Shown: piece after piece, positions 1-8,314 of the stretch
How the letters are laid out: every line of letters begins with the position of its first letter
Position numbering within the stretch: the stretch's first letter is position 1
Source of the DNA: an uncultured Lachnospiraceae bacterium
GTDB taxonomy: Bacteria > Bacillota > Clostridia > Lachnospirales > Lachnospiraceae
DNA: 10,341 nucleotides
Reading direction: 5' to 3'
Assembly: GCA_946611525.1 (NCBI GenBank)
Contig: CAMODS010000031.1
Coordinates: 1-10,341, forward strand
Position numbers and translations under genes: made by a program
Notes under the pieces: generated by a model
Seen by the model: the letters and a program-made list of their open reading frames with translations, nothing else
What the model was told of the DNA's origin: nothing
The model's database searches: none

Positions 1-262
1 CGTTGTATTCCCGCACGATCATGCCGCCCATGGTGGGATGCAGCGTTTCATAGTCGTCCGCCGCCATGCCGTAGTTTCCGATCAGCGGGTAGCTCATGAC
101 CACCGCCTGGTCGGTATAGGACGGATCCGAGACTATCTCCTGGTAGCCCGCCATGGAGGTGTTAAAGACCAGCTCCACTACTTTTTCGCAGTCCGCACCA
201 AAGCCTGTGCCGACGTACTCCTGCCCGTCTTCTGTTATCAGTTTTCTTGTTATTTCTGACAT
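1..262 (-). CDS. carA: Carbamoyl phosphate synthetase small (glutaminase) subunit, N-terminal part
   Basis: Partial gene: the first 87 codons are present and the rest lies beyond base 1. CarA hydrolyses glutamine and passes ammonia to CarB, which makes carbamoyl phosphate for pyrimidine and arginine synthesis. The visible part matches the start of the CarA N-terminal domain: a short strand with L-x-x-E-D-G, then YVGTGFGAD, then the family signature VFNTSMAGYQEIVSDPSY (about residues 33-50) and SYPLIGNYG (about 57-65). The start ATG at 260-262 is preceded by a good ribosome binding site (GGAGAG, about 6 bases upstream). The glutamine amidotransferase domain with the catalytic Cys is not in the window. 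It follows the ANTAR gene after a terminator, so it is probably a separate unit with its own promoter. The identification is firm at family level; whether carB follows cannot be seen. Confidence 0.93.
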   Translation of the reverse strand, partial: MSEITRKLITEDGQEYVGTGFGADCEKVVELVFNTSMAGYQEIVSDPSYTDQAVVMSYPLIGNYGMAADDYETLHPTMGGMIVREYN

Positions 263-290
263 TTTATCTCTCCGTTATCACAACATGGTC

Positions 291-317
291 GTAGGATCTT
301 ATCCGTATATATCCTAC
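291..317 (-). repeat. Inverted repeat in the carA leader
   Basis: GTAGGAT (291-297) and ATCCTAC (311-317) are perfect 7-base inverted repeats separated by 13 bases. In the RNA they could form a stem that continues, after a small internal bulge, into a 3-bp TAT/ATA stem closed by an ACGG loop. It lies 29 bases upstream of the carA start codon and has no T-tract on its 3' side, so it is not a terminator. It could be a leader RNA element or a protein operator. It does not resemble the PyrR binding loop. Confidence 0.4.
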
Positions 318-333
318 TACAAAACCACATGAA

Positions 334-362
334 ATTATAACAAAAATAAGGGTGGATAACCA
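334..362 (-). promoter_or_regulatory. Candidate carA promoter (extended -10)
   Basis: On the minus strand TGTTATAAT gives a perfect -10 (334-339) with an extended TGn. At 17-bp spacing the -35 position (357-362) reads TGGTTA, only a 3/6 match, so the extended -10 would carry the activity. The -10 directly abuts the T-tract of the preceding terminator. The predicted start near 327 would give a leader of about 65 bases. The region is AT-rich, so a chance match is possible. Confidence 0.45.
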
Positions 363-365
363 CCC
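341..365 (-). terminator. Intrinsic terminator after the ANTAR gene
   Basis: On the minus strand GGGTGG-TTAT-CCACCC forms a perfect 6-bp GC-rich stem with a 4-base loop (350-365), followed by TTATTTTTG (341-349). It begins 6 bases after the ANTAR stop codon and is oriented to end the glnA-ANTAR transcript before carA. Confidence 0.85.
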
Positions 366-370
366 AAATT

Positions 371-937
371 TCATTCATAACGATCTATGATTTCTTTGGC
401 AACCACCAGCCTGCTGGTGCGGTTGTTCATGGCAGTTTTTTCGATCTTTTTGTGAGCCTCCTCCTCTGTGAGGGACTCGTATTGCACCAAAAGGATCTTC
501 GCATGATTGATAAATTTAAGCTCATTCATTTTTTTCTGAAGCTTCTTGTTTTCGCTTTCCATCATCTTTATCCTGCTTTGAGCGATGTGCGAAAAATCAA
601 TGGCCATGGACAGTTCCCTGGAATGGATGGGCTTTGACACAGTGATCACACCATAGTCTCTGGTATGGGCGTGTGCCTCATCAAAATGCTCGGATTTTAC
701 CAGAAGTATCACCTGGCTTATGTTTTTTTCGGCAATATCAACTGCCACGCTCTCCGCGGATTCCATGCGAAGAGGAGCATTTATAAAGGTAAGCTCATAT
801 TCATGCTCCAAAAGACGGCGCTTTGCTTCAGGTCCGTTTTTGCATACGAAAACATCCGGGTAGCCCTGTTTTTTCAGGACATCCCGGCAAAATTCCGCTG
901 CCTTATCCGAATCGCAGACCAAGAGAACCTGCTGCAT
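371..937 (-). CDS. ANTAR-domain RNA-binding antiterminator with a receiver-like domain
   Basis: 188 residues, cytoplasmic. Residues 1-115 look like a response regulator receiver: VLLVCDSD near the N-terminus (acidic D9/D11) and the conserved Lys in VSKPI (K102). The usual phospho-acceptor Asp position is Asn (N53, in FINAPL), so phosphorylation is unlikely. Residues 118-142 are Lys/Glu-rich and probably form a coiled coil. Residues 142-185 match the ANTAR domain: the AK pair (146-147), TEEEAHKKIEKTAM (157-170) and VVAKEII (178-184). Known ANTAR proteins (AmiR, NasR, EutV) bind paired hairpins in leader RNAs and prevent termination. The start has a good ribosome binding site (GAGGAG, 6-base spacing). 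The gene follows the glutamine synthetase-like gene by 54 bp with no terminator between, so they are probably co-transcribed, which suggests a nitrogen-linked role. Its RNA targets are not known from sequence alone; the pyrG leader is a candidate. Confidence 0.9.
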   Translation of the reverse strand: MQQVLLVCDSDKAAEFCRDVLKKQGYPDVFVCKNGPEAKRRLLEHEYELTFINAPLRMESAESVAVDIAEKNISQVILLVKSEHFDEAHAHTRDYGVITVSKPIHSRELSMAIDFSHIAQSRIKMMESENKKLQKKMNELKFINHAKILLVQYESLTEEEAHKKIEKTAMNNRTSRLVVAKEIIDRYE

Positions 938-991
938 TCCAATCTCCTCTGTTCCTTACGGGTTTAATGGTGCTTGTGCCGTTTATCGGCG

Positions 992-2236
992 TCACATTGA
1001 CAATACTGATAAGAACCTCTCTACTATCGCGTGAAGAGATTCATCTTCGTTTAAGAAATCACTGTTTTTAGCACAGTCGATGGCTTCCTCTAAGGACATG
1101 GGAAGCTTCTGGTAAGCCGCTTTTTCATCCTCTGTCAGATGCCTCCAGGACTTGTCCACCGGAGCCGGTAGCTTCTCGTTGTTTTTGATCCCTGCCAGTC
1201 CGGCGCGGATTATCATGGTAAATGCCAGATACGGATTGATGCCGGAATCGGGAGAGCGCAGGATAAAACCTGCCTTTTTCCCATTTATCACGGGGATCCT
1301 AAGAAGCCTGGAACGGTTTTCGATAGACCAGGTGATATGCTTCGGGGCCTCTCCCTGTCCAAAACGGTCATAGGATGCGGGCTGGGTGTTCAAAAAAACC
1401 GTGATATCACGCATGCGGTTTAAAACTCCCGCAGTAAAGCTTTCCGCCATATCAGGATCCGTCTCTCGCAGGTTTATCCCGCCTCTTAAAAGTGACATCT
1501 TAAGGTGAAGCCCGTTTCCGCTCTCATCAGGTAAGGGCTTTGGCGCAAATGAAGCAAAGATGCCGTTTCGCGCGGATACTGCGCCCACCACATTTTTATA
1601 TGTTATAAAATTGTCTGCCGTATGAAGGGCAGAGTCCTCCTGAAAGTCGATCTCGTTTTGGCCCGGCCCGTTTTCATGGTAAGATTTTTCCGGGCTGATG
1701 CCCATCTCTTCCATGGTAAGGCAGATCTCACGCCGGATATTCTCACCACGATCGAGTGGCGCGATGTCATAGCAGGAGCCGTTGTCCCAGGGGATGTTAG
1801 TAGGATTGTCATCCTCATCGGTCCTGAAAAGATAAAACTCCGAATTCAGCCCTATCCTGGGCTTAAAATCAAGGCGCTTGCAGTCATCCACTGCTTCCTT
1901 TAATAGCTTTCTGGGGTCCAAAGGATAGCATGAGCCGTCCGCCAGGACTATATCGCAATAAAACCTGAGCACCCTTCCCTCCTGGGGACGCCAGGGCAGA
2001 ATACACATGGTGGACAGATCCGGACGCAAAAACAGATCCTGGTTTTCATGATCATCAAAGCCCGCTATCCTGAAGGAATCAAAAGGCTCGCCATGCTCTG
2101 CCGCTTTTTTAAGTTCATCCGGCATTACCGATACGTTTTTTTGATTTCCGTGATAATCACAAAACGCCAGACGGATAAACTTCACGTCATTTTCTTCGAT
2201 AAATTCCATTACCTCTTCTATGGTTGTATCAGACAT
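992..2236 (-). CDS. glnA: Divergent type I glutamine synthetase-like protein
   Basis: 414 residues, shorter than usual type I enzymes (about 440-470), mainly at the C-terminus. The beta-grasp N-terminal domain (to about residue 100) and the catalytic domain are both present. Conserved by eye against E. coli/B. subtilis GlnA: the Asp of the FDGSS motif (D53), n1 metal ligands E133, E188 and E195, n2 ligand H244, and arginines R291, R308, R313 and R327. Changed: the first Glu of PEPEF is N131, and the Glu of the EVR-x-x-D motif is I325; both are n2 metal ligands in the canonical enzyme. The Asn of NGSGMH is S239, and the glutamate flap is one residue shorter (FGQGEAP). Glutamine synthesis is therefore uncertain; a regulatory role or a different ligase activity is possible. 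The start is set by GGAGG 7 bases upstream. It has its own promoter, follows gltD by 62 bp and is paired with the ANTAR gene. Confidence 0.88.
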   Translation of the reverse strand: MSDTTIEEVMEFIEENDVKFIRLAFCDYHGNQKNVSVMPDELKKAAEHGEPFDSFRIAGFDDHENQDLFLRPDLSTMCILPWRPQEGRVLRFYCDIVLADGSCYPLDPRKLLKEAVDDCKRLDFKPRIGLNSEFYLFRTDEDDNPTNIPWDNGSCYDIAPLDRGENIRREICLTMEEMGISPEKSYHENGPGQNEIDFQEDSALHTADNFITYKNVVGAVSARNGIFASFAPKPLPDESGNGLHLKMSLLRGGINLRETDPDMAESFTAGVLNRMRDITVFLNTQPASYDRFGQGEAPKHITWSIENRSRLLRIPVINGKKAGFILRSPDSGINPYLAFTMIIRAGLAGIKNNEKLPAPVDKSWRHLTEDEKAAYQKLPMSLEEAIDCAKNSDFLNEDESLHAIVERFLSVLSM

Positions 2237-2271
2237 CTTTGATCCTCCACATCATAATTATTAGTGTATGT

Positions 2272-2298
2272 TCGCTAACGCGATGTATTATTATACCA
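2272..2298 (-). promoter_or_regulatory. Extended -10 promoter for glnA-ANTAR, with a 5'-end hairpin
   Basis: TGGTATAAT on the minus strand (2290-2298) is a perfect extended -10 in the gltD-glnA gap. No good -35 is seen at 16-18 bp spacing, where the sequence still belongs to the gltD end. The predicted start is near 2283, where the transcript would begin with TCGC-GTTA-GCGA (2272-2283), a 4-bp stem at the very 5' end. This gives a leader of about 47 bases. No terminator follows gltD, so read-through from the upstream operon may also reach glnA. Confidence 0.55.
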
Positions 2299-3813
2299 CT
2301 ACAGATTGGAATATCCCATTAAAAACTCATCTACTTCGCGAGCGCAGGCCTTGCCGTCGGCAATAGCTTTTACCACAAGGGATTGTCCGGTGTGTGCATC
2401 ACCTGCGGTAAAGATCTTGTCAACACCGGTTTTATGAGTGCCTCCGGTGCCCGCTATATTGGTGCGCCCATCCAGTCCTACCCCAAAGGCATCGGCCAGC
2501 TTCTTTTCCGATCCCAAAAAGCCTGCGGCAATAAGCACAAGAGAGGCTTTTATCTCCCGCTCACTTTTCTCTACCGGGACCATCATACGTCTGCCGGTCT
2601 TTTCATCCGTTTTGGACTCCAAAGAAACTATCACCGCCGACTTAACATTTCCCTTTTTATCTGACTTAAAACTTGCTACAGTAGTCTGATAGATACGTGG
2701 ATCGCTTCCAAACATCTCAATGGCTTCCTCCTGACCGTAATCCGTCTTTAAAACGAGAGGCCACTGGGGCCAGGGGTTGTTTTCGGTTCTGTCTTCCGGA
2801 GGTTTTGGCATCATCTCAAGCTGGAGCACACTTTTTGCCCCCTGGCGTATGGCTGTTCCAACACAGTCATTTCCGGTATCGCCGCCTCCTATGACAACCA
2901 CATCCTTATCCTTCGCGGTGATACCCAGGGACTTTTTGGGCCCTGCAACAGGTCCGCAGTCTTTTATTATGTCCTTCTCATAAAGCTGTCTGGTGGCATC
3001 GGAAAGGTAGTCCACCGCAAAATGTATACCGGATGACTCCCGGCCCGGAACTTCGATATTTCTGGGATTAGGGGTGCCCGTGGCAATGACTATGGCATCA
3101 TAATCCTTCATAAGAAAAGCGGGCTTTACGTCTTCTCCTACCGGGGAATTTACCTCAAAGTGTACGCCCTCTTCTGCCATAATGGAAAGCTTCCGGTCTA
3201 TCACCCATTTTTCCAACTTCATATTGGGGATGCCGTATCTTAAAAGTCCGCCGATACGGTCGTTTTTCTCGAAAACCGTAACCTCATGTCCCCGACGGTT
3301 CAGATCATCTGCCACCGCCAGTCCGGAAGGGCCTGAGCCTATTACAGCCACCTTTTTTCCCGTCCTGTTTTTGGGAGGATTGGCCTTTGTCAGCCCTTTT
3401 TCATAGGCATATTCTATGATGGCACGCTCGTTGTCCCTGGTGGTCACCGGATCGTCATAGAGCCCGCAGGTGCAGGCTTTTTCGCAAAGAGCCGGGCACA
3501 CACGGCAGGTAAACTCAGGGAAATTGCTGGTCTTTTTAAGCCTGATATAGGCCTGCTTGAGGTTTCCCCTGTATACCAGGTCATTCCATTCAGGGATCAA
3601 ATTGTGCAGAGGACATCCGCTTGTCATACCGGATATACTCTCACCATACTGGCAAAAAGGCACTCCGCAGTCCATGCACCTGGCTCCCTGCCGTTTTCTT
3701 TCCTCCATGGAGGGCATGACATGGAACTCGTCCCAGTTGCAGATCCTCTTAGACGGCTCTACTGCCGTCTGGTCAACTCTTTCATATTCCAAAAAACCGG
3801 TTGCTTTTCCCAT
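2299..3813 (-). CDS. gltD: Glutamate synthase small (beta) subunit, NADPH-type
   Basis: 504 residues, in the family range. This subunit takes electrons from NAD(P)H and feeds them through FAD and iron-sulfur clusters to the large subunit, which turns 2-oxoglutarate plus glutamine into two glutamates. Visible in order: two N-terminal cysteine groups for [4Fe-4S] clusters (C46, C49, C54, C67 and C103, C106, C110, C114/C116); the FAD-binding GSGPSG loop (159-164) with an acidic E182 at the end of the second strand; the NAD(P)H-binding loop GGGDTGND (309-316); and the C-terminal FAD motif IFTAGDAHTG (467-476). All key motifs are intact. The start lies 3 bp after the gltB stop, and its ribosome binding site (AAAGGA) is formed by the last two gltB codons, indicating translational coupling. 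Confidence 0.97.
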   Translation of the reverse strand: MGKATGFLEYERVDQTAVEPSKRICNWDEFHVMPSMEERKRQGARCMDCGVPFCQYGESISGMTSGCPLHNLIPEWNDLVYRGNLKQAYIRLKKTSNFPEFTCRVCPALCEKACTCGLYDDPVTTRDNERAIIEYAYEKGLTKANPPKNRTGKKVAVIGSGPSGLAVADDLNRRGHEVTVFEKNDRIGGLLRYGIPNMKLEKWVIDRKLSIMAEEGVHFEVNSPVGEDVKPAFLMKDYDAIVIATGTPNPRNIEVPGRESSGIHFAVDYLSDATRQLYEKDIIKDCGPVAGPKKSLGITAKDKDVVVIGGGDTGNDCVGTAIRQGAKSVLQLEMMPKPPEDRTENNPWPQWPLVLKTDYGQEEAIEMFGSDPRIYQTTVASFKSDKKGNVKSAVIVSLESKTDEKTGRRMMVPVEKSEREIKASLVLIAAGFLGSEKKLADAFGVGLDGRTNIAGTGGTHKTGVDKIFTAGDAHTGQSLVVKAIADGKACAREVDEFLMGYSNL

Positions 3814-3816
3814 ATC

Positions 3817-6800
3817 TCATCCTTTCATAAGCTCAAAGGCTTCAATCTCGGCCTGCTGTCGCGACAGTCCCTTTTCCTCCATCTGCGCGACCGCTTCGAT
3901 CATTTTCTTGTAATCATGAGGAATGATCTTTTTAAAATGAGGCAGATAGTCCGAAAAGTCTGCCAATATCTGCGCACCTTTTTCGGAACCGGTCGCAGCC
4001 ACATGTTCCTCGATAAGAGACTTGAGCTCCTGCACGTCATACTTGTCCGTTACGGCCTCAAGAGCCACCATGGACTTGTTGAGCCGCTTATACAAAGTGT
4101 CGTCATTATCCAGCACATATGCGATACCGCCGCTCATCCCTGCAGCGAAGTTTTTGCCCACAGCGCCCAGGATCACCACTCTTCCGCCGGTCATGTATTC
4201 ACAGCCGTGGTCTCCGCAGCCCTCAACCACGGCAGTCGCACCGGAGTTTCTCACTGCAAATCTCTCTCCTGCCACACCATTGATATATGCCTGACCGGAG
4301 GTGGCTCCATATAGCGCCACATTTCCTATGATGATGTTTTCACCGGCCACATATCCCGCTTCCTTTGGTGGCATCACCGCAAGCTTTCCTCCTGAGAGAC
4401 CCTTTCCGAAATAATCATTGCTGTCTCCTGTGAGGATGATGGAAAGTCCCTTGGGGATGAAGGCGCCAAAGGACTGGCCGCCTGCGCCTTTGCACTCCAC
4501 AATATAGGTATCATCCGCGATGTCATCACCCATGCTTCTGGTGATCTCCGCACCCAAAAGCGTGCCAAAGGCTCTGTCGTTGTTGGTTACGCTTATTTCT
4601 ATCCTGCCTCCCTTTTTGCCATTTTTCCCGGGGGACAGCTTCTTTAAAAGCTCCCTTTCATCTATGGTCTGTGAGAGTTTAAAATCGTAAACGTCCTTTT
4701 TTTCATACGACATATGCTCCGTGGGGCACTCATCATCATAACCACCATTAAGTACTTTTGACAGGTCAAGTGAGGCATCCTCTTTTACCCTGATAAGGTC
4801 GGTCCTGCCAACCAGTTCATCCACTGTCTTTACGCCCAGCATGGCCATATATTCACGAAGCTCCTCTGCGACAAAACGCATAAAGTTTATGACATACTCG
4901 GGCTTTCCGGCAAAGCGCTTCCGAAGCTTCGGGTTTTGGGTTGCCACTCCCACCGGGCAGGTGTCCTTGTTGCAGACCCGCATCATCACACAGCCCATGG
5001 TAACAAGAGGGCCGGTGGCAAAGCCAAACTCCTCCGCGCCCAGTATTGCCGCTATGGCCACATCACGTCCGGACAAAAGCTTTCCGTCAGTTTCTATTAT
5101 CACGCGGTTTCTAAGCCCGTTTCTGATAAGGGTCTGATGGGTTTCCGCAAGCCCCAGCTCCCAGGGCAGGCCCGCATTGTGGATGGAAGTGATGGGTGCC
5201 GCACCGGTACCTCCGTCATAACCGGAGATCAGTATCACCTGTGCTCCCGCCTTTGCCACGCCGCTTGCCACAGTACCCACGCCGGCCTCGGACACCAGTT
5301 TTACGGATATCCGGGCATTTTTGTTGGCATTTTTCAGATCATAAATAAGCTCTGCCAGATCCTCGATGGAATAAATATCATGATGTGGCGGCGGAGATAT
5401 CAGGGACACTCCGGGAGTGGAAAGCCTGGTCTTTGCGATCCAGGGATACACCTTTTTCCCGGGCAGATGTCCGCCCTCTCCCGGCTTTGCCCCCTGGGCC
5501 ATCTTTATCTGCAGCTCCTTGGCCGACACCAGATACTTTGATGTCACTCCAAACCTGCCGCTTGCCACCTGTTTTATGGCAGAGCAGCGGCGGGGATCCA
5601 AAAGCCTGTCATCCGACTCTCCGCCCTCACCGGTATTGGACTTGCCATGAAGCTCATTCATGGCTATGGCAAGAGTCTCATGGGCTTCCTGTGATATTGA
5701 ACCATAGGACATGGCACCTGTCTTAAAACGTTTTACTATAGAATCTACAGACTCCACCTCATCGACGGATATCGGCTTTGCCGGCGGCACAAACTCCAAA
5801 AGCCCCCTTAGGGCATAGGGTTTTTCTTCATCATTTACTCTTTTGGTAAATTCTTTAAAAAGCCCGTAGTCTCCTGTTTTGGTTGCATGCTGAAGCATAT
5901 GGATGGTCTCCGGGGTGTAAAGATGTCGCTCACCAACGGCTCGCATCTTGTGGTCTCCACCGGAGGAAAGAGTCTCCGATACAGAAAGTCCCATGGGATC
6001 AAAGGCCCTGTCATGCAGAGACTCCACATCGGACTCAATATCCTTAAGCGTGATGCCGCCTACCCGGCTTACGGTACCTTCAAAGTATGTGTCTATCACA
6101 TCCTGCTCGATCCCGATGCACTCAAAGATCTTGGCTCCCTGATAGGACTGGATTGTAGATATTCCCATCTTTGATGCTATCTTTATGATGCCTGTGATCA
6201 CCGCATTGTTGTAGTCATCCACGGCAGCATAGTAGTCCTTGTCCAAAAGTCCGTCATCTATAAGCTCATGGATGGAATCAAGCGCCAGATATGGGCAGAC
6301 TGCCGATGCACCATAGCCCAAAAGGGTTGCAAAATGATGGACGCTCCTGGGCTCTCCGCTTTCTATGATCACGGAAAGCTGGGTGCGCTTTTTCGTCACA
6401 ACCAGATGATGCTGGAGCGCCGCCACCGCCAAAAGTGAGGGGATGGCCACATGGTTTTCGTCCACTCCCCTGTCGGAAAGGATGAGGATGTTGGCCCCAT
6501 CCTTATGGGCTCTGTCCGCCTCCACAAAAAGGTGCTCCACCGCCTTTTTAAGGGATGTATTTTTATAATATGTAATAGGTATTGTAATGGGCTTAAAGCC
6601 TTCTGTACCGATGCTTTTGATCTTTAAAAGGTCGGTGTTTGTAAGTATGGGGTTATTGATACGCAGGCACCGGCAGTTTTTCTCCTCCTCATTTAGCACA
6701 TTTCCGGCTGTGCCCAAAAATATGGTGCTGGCCGTCACGATGTCCTCACGGATGGAATCTATGGGAGGATTGGTAACCTGGGCAAAGCGCTGCTTGAAGT

Positions 6801-8313
6801 AGTCGAAAAGCGGCATGTGTACGCCCTTTTGGAGTACTGCCAGAGGTACGTCGAGTCCCATGGCACCTATAGCCTCGGAGCCGTCTCTGGCCATTGGAAG
6901 GATTGTATCCCTCACATCCTCATAGTTGTATCCAAAGGCCTTTTGCAGGCGGGTGCGTGACTTTTCATCATAGTCCTCTACCCTGATATTAGGGATATGA
7001 AGTTCACTAAGGTTCACCAGGTTTTGATCCAGCCACTGACCGTACGGATTTTTTGATGTATAGCGCTCTTTTAGCTCATCATCCTCTATGAGCCTGCCCT
7101 CCACCGTATCCACCAAAAGCATCTTCCCGGGCTTCATACGGTCCTTTTTTATGATCTTTTCTTCCGGTATGGAAAGAACTCCCACCTCGGAGGACAGGAT
7201 CAAAGTATCATCTGTAGTCACGTAATAGCGTGAAGGCCGAAGCCCGTTTCTGTCCAGGATCGCTCCCATTACGTCACCATCGGAAAAGAGGATGGATGCC
7301 GGGCCGTCCCAGGGCTCCATCATGGTGGCATAATACTCATAAAAATCACGTCTTGATCTGTCCATGGCTGCATTTTTCGACCAGGGCTCAGGGATGGTTA
7401 TCATCATTGCAAGAGGCAGGTCCATCCCGTTCATCATTAGAAATTCCAGGGTGTTATCGAGCATGGCCGAGTCCGAGCCGGATGCCGAGATCGCAGGCAG
7501 TATCTTTGCCATATCGTTTTCCAGATAAGGCGAAATATAGGTCTCCTCACGTGCAAGCATTTTGTCAGCGTTGCCCTTTATGGTGTTGATCTCACCGTTG
7601 TGGACTATGAGCCTGTAGGGATGAGCACGCTCCCAGCTGGGGGTAGTATTGGTGGAAAAGCGGCTGTGTACCAAAGCAATGGCAGCCTCATAATCCGGAT
7701 CCCTCAGGTCATTGAAAAAGGTGCGCAGCTGTCCCACAAGAAACATGCCCTTATAGCAGATCGTCCTTGAGGACAGGGACGGCACGTAGGTATGCTCATC
7801 ACTGGTCTGCTCAAAGAGCCTGCGGAGCACATATAATCTCCGGTCAAAGTCCAGACCGCGATTTACGTTTGCAGGTCTTTCCACAAATCCCTGCATGATA
7901 CAGGGCATACATTCAAGGGCCCGGCTTCCCAAAACCTCCGGGGCCACCGGTACCTGTCGCCAGCCCAAGAATTTTAGCCCTTCCTTTTCGGAGATAGTCT
8001 CAAACATCTTTTTGGAGCGGTTTCTGTCCCGCTCGTTTTGCGGGAAAAAGAACATTCCTATGCCGTAGTCCCGCTCGTCCATAAGCTCTATCCCTGCTTT
8101 TTTCGCCTCTTTTTTAAAGAACTTATGGGAGATCTGCAAAAGGATACCCACACCGTCACCGGTTTCGCCTGTAGCATCCTTTCCTGCCCTGTGCTCAAGG
8201 TTTTCAACTATGGAAAGAGCATCAGATACCGTCCGGTGGCTCTTTTTACCCTTTATGTTTACCACGGCTCCTATACCGCAGGCATCATGTTCAAAAGTAA
8301 GATCGTTTATCAT
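3817..8313 (-). CDS. gltB: Glutamate synthase large (alpha) subunit
   Basis: 1498 residues, typical full length. The enzyme hydrolyses glutamine in its N-terminal domain and channels ammonia to the FMN site, where 2-oxoglutarate becomes glutamate. The nucleophile is C12 (HDACGIG), so an 11-residue propeptide must be removed to expose it. The class II amidotransferase domain contains SRFSTNT and HNGEINT around residues 216-243. The FMN/synthase domain begins near residue 866 (GAMSYGSIS). Three cysteines, C1108, C1114 and C1119, fit the C-x5-C-x4-C ligands of the [3Fe-4S] cluster at nearly the positions seen in E. coli. The Gly-rich C-terminal beta-helix domain covers about 1240-1450. The start ATG is 1 bp after the pyrG stop; the ribosome binding site AAAGGAG is inside the last pyrG codons. 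No frameshift or truncation is seen. Confidence 0.98.
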   Translation of the reverse strand: MINDLTFEHDACGIGAVVNIKGKKSHRTVSDALSIVENLEHRAGKDATGETGDGVGILLQISHKFFKKEAKKAGIELMDERDYGIGMFFFPQNERDRNRSKKMFETISEKEGLKFLGWRQVPVAPEVLGSRALECMPCIMQGFVERPANVNRGLDFDRRLYVLRRLFEQTSDEHTYVPSLSSRTICYKGMFLVGQLRTFFNDLRDPDYEAAIALVHSRFSTNTTPSWERAHPYRLIVHNGEINTIKGNADKMLAREETYISPYLENDMAKILPAISASGSDSAMLDNTLEFLMMNGMDLPLAMMITIPEPWSKNAAMDRSRRDFYEYYATMMEPWDGPASILFSDGDVMGAILDRNGLRPSRYYVTTDDTLILSSEVGVLSIPEEKIIKKDRMKPGKMLLVDTVEGRLIEDDELKERYTSKNPYGQWLDQNLVNLSELHIPNIRVEDYDEKSRTRLQKAFGYNYEDVRDTILPMARDGSEAIGAMGLDVPLAVLQKGVHMPLFDYFKQRFAQVTNPPIDSIREDIVTASTIFLGTAGNVLNEEEKNCRCLRINNPILTNTDLLKIKSIGTEGFKPITIPITYYKNTSLKKAVEHLFVEADRAHKDGANILILSDRGVDENHVAIPSLLAVAALQHHLVVTKKRTQLSVIIESGEPRSVHHFATLLGYGASAVCPYLALDSIHELIDDGLLDKDYYAAVDDYNNAVITGIIKIASKMGISTIQSYQGAKIFECIGIEQDVIDTYFEGTVSRVGGITLKDIESDVESLHDRAFDPMGLSVSETLSSGGDHKMRAVGERHLYTPETIHMLQHATKTGDYGLFKEFTKRVNDEEKPYALRGLLEFVPPAKPISVDEVESVDSIVKRFKTGAMSYGSISQEAHETLAIAMNELHGKSNTGEGGESDDRLLDPRRCSAIKQVASGRFGVTSKYLVSAKELQIKMAQGAKPGEGGHLPGKKVYPWIAKTRLSTPGVSLISPPPHHDIYSIEDLAELIYDLKNANKNARISVKLVSEAGVGTVASGVAKAGAQVILISGYDGGTGAAPITSIHNAGLPWELGLAETHQTLIRNGLRNRVIIETDGKLLSGRDVAIAAILGAEEFGFATGPLVTMGCVMMRVCNKDTCPVGVATQNPKLRKRFAGKPEYVINFMRFVAEELREYMAMLGVKTVDELVGRTDLIRVKEDASLDLSKVLNGGYDDECPTEHMSYEKKDVYDFKLSQTIDERELLKKLSPGKNGKKGGRIEISVTNNDRAFGTLLGAEITRSMGDDIADDTYIVECKGAGGQSFGAFIPKGLSIILTGDSNDYFGKGLSGGKLAVMPPKEAGYVAGENIIIGNVALYGATSGQAYINGVAGERFAVRNSGATAVVEGCGDHGCEYMTGGRVVILGAVGKNFAAGMSGGIAYVLDNDDTLYKRLNKSMVALEAVTDKYDVQELKSLIEEHVAATGSEKGAQILADFSDYLPHFKKIIPHDYKKMIEAVAQMEEKGLSRQQAEIEAFELMKG

Positions 8314-8314
8314 A

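Noticed and set aside
38..259. Plus-strand open frame of 73 codons at the window edge
   Set aside because: It is antisense to carA, whose minus-strand reading matches the conserved CarA N-terminus.
263..370. T-box, PyrR or known riboswitch upstream of carA
   Set aside because: None of the conserved elements of these RNAs is visible; only an inverted repeat and a candidate promoter are seen.
938..991. GCCG-ATAAA-CGGC small hairpin between glnA and the ANTAR gene (978-990) as a terminator or ANTAR target
   Set aside because: The stem is 4 bp, the loop has five bases, and no T-tract follows. It is compatible with simple co-transcription.
3604..4314. Plus-strand open frame of 236 codons
   Set aside because: It lies antisense over the gltB/gltD junction, has no family resemblance, and both minus-strand genes there are intact.
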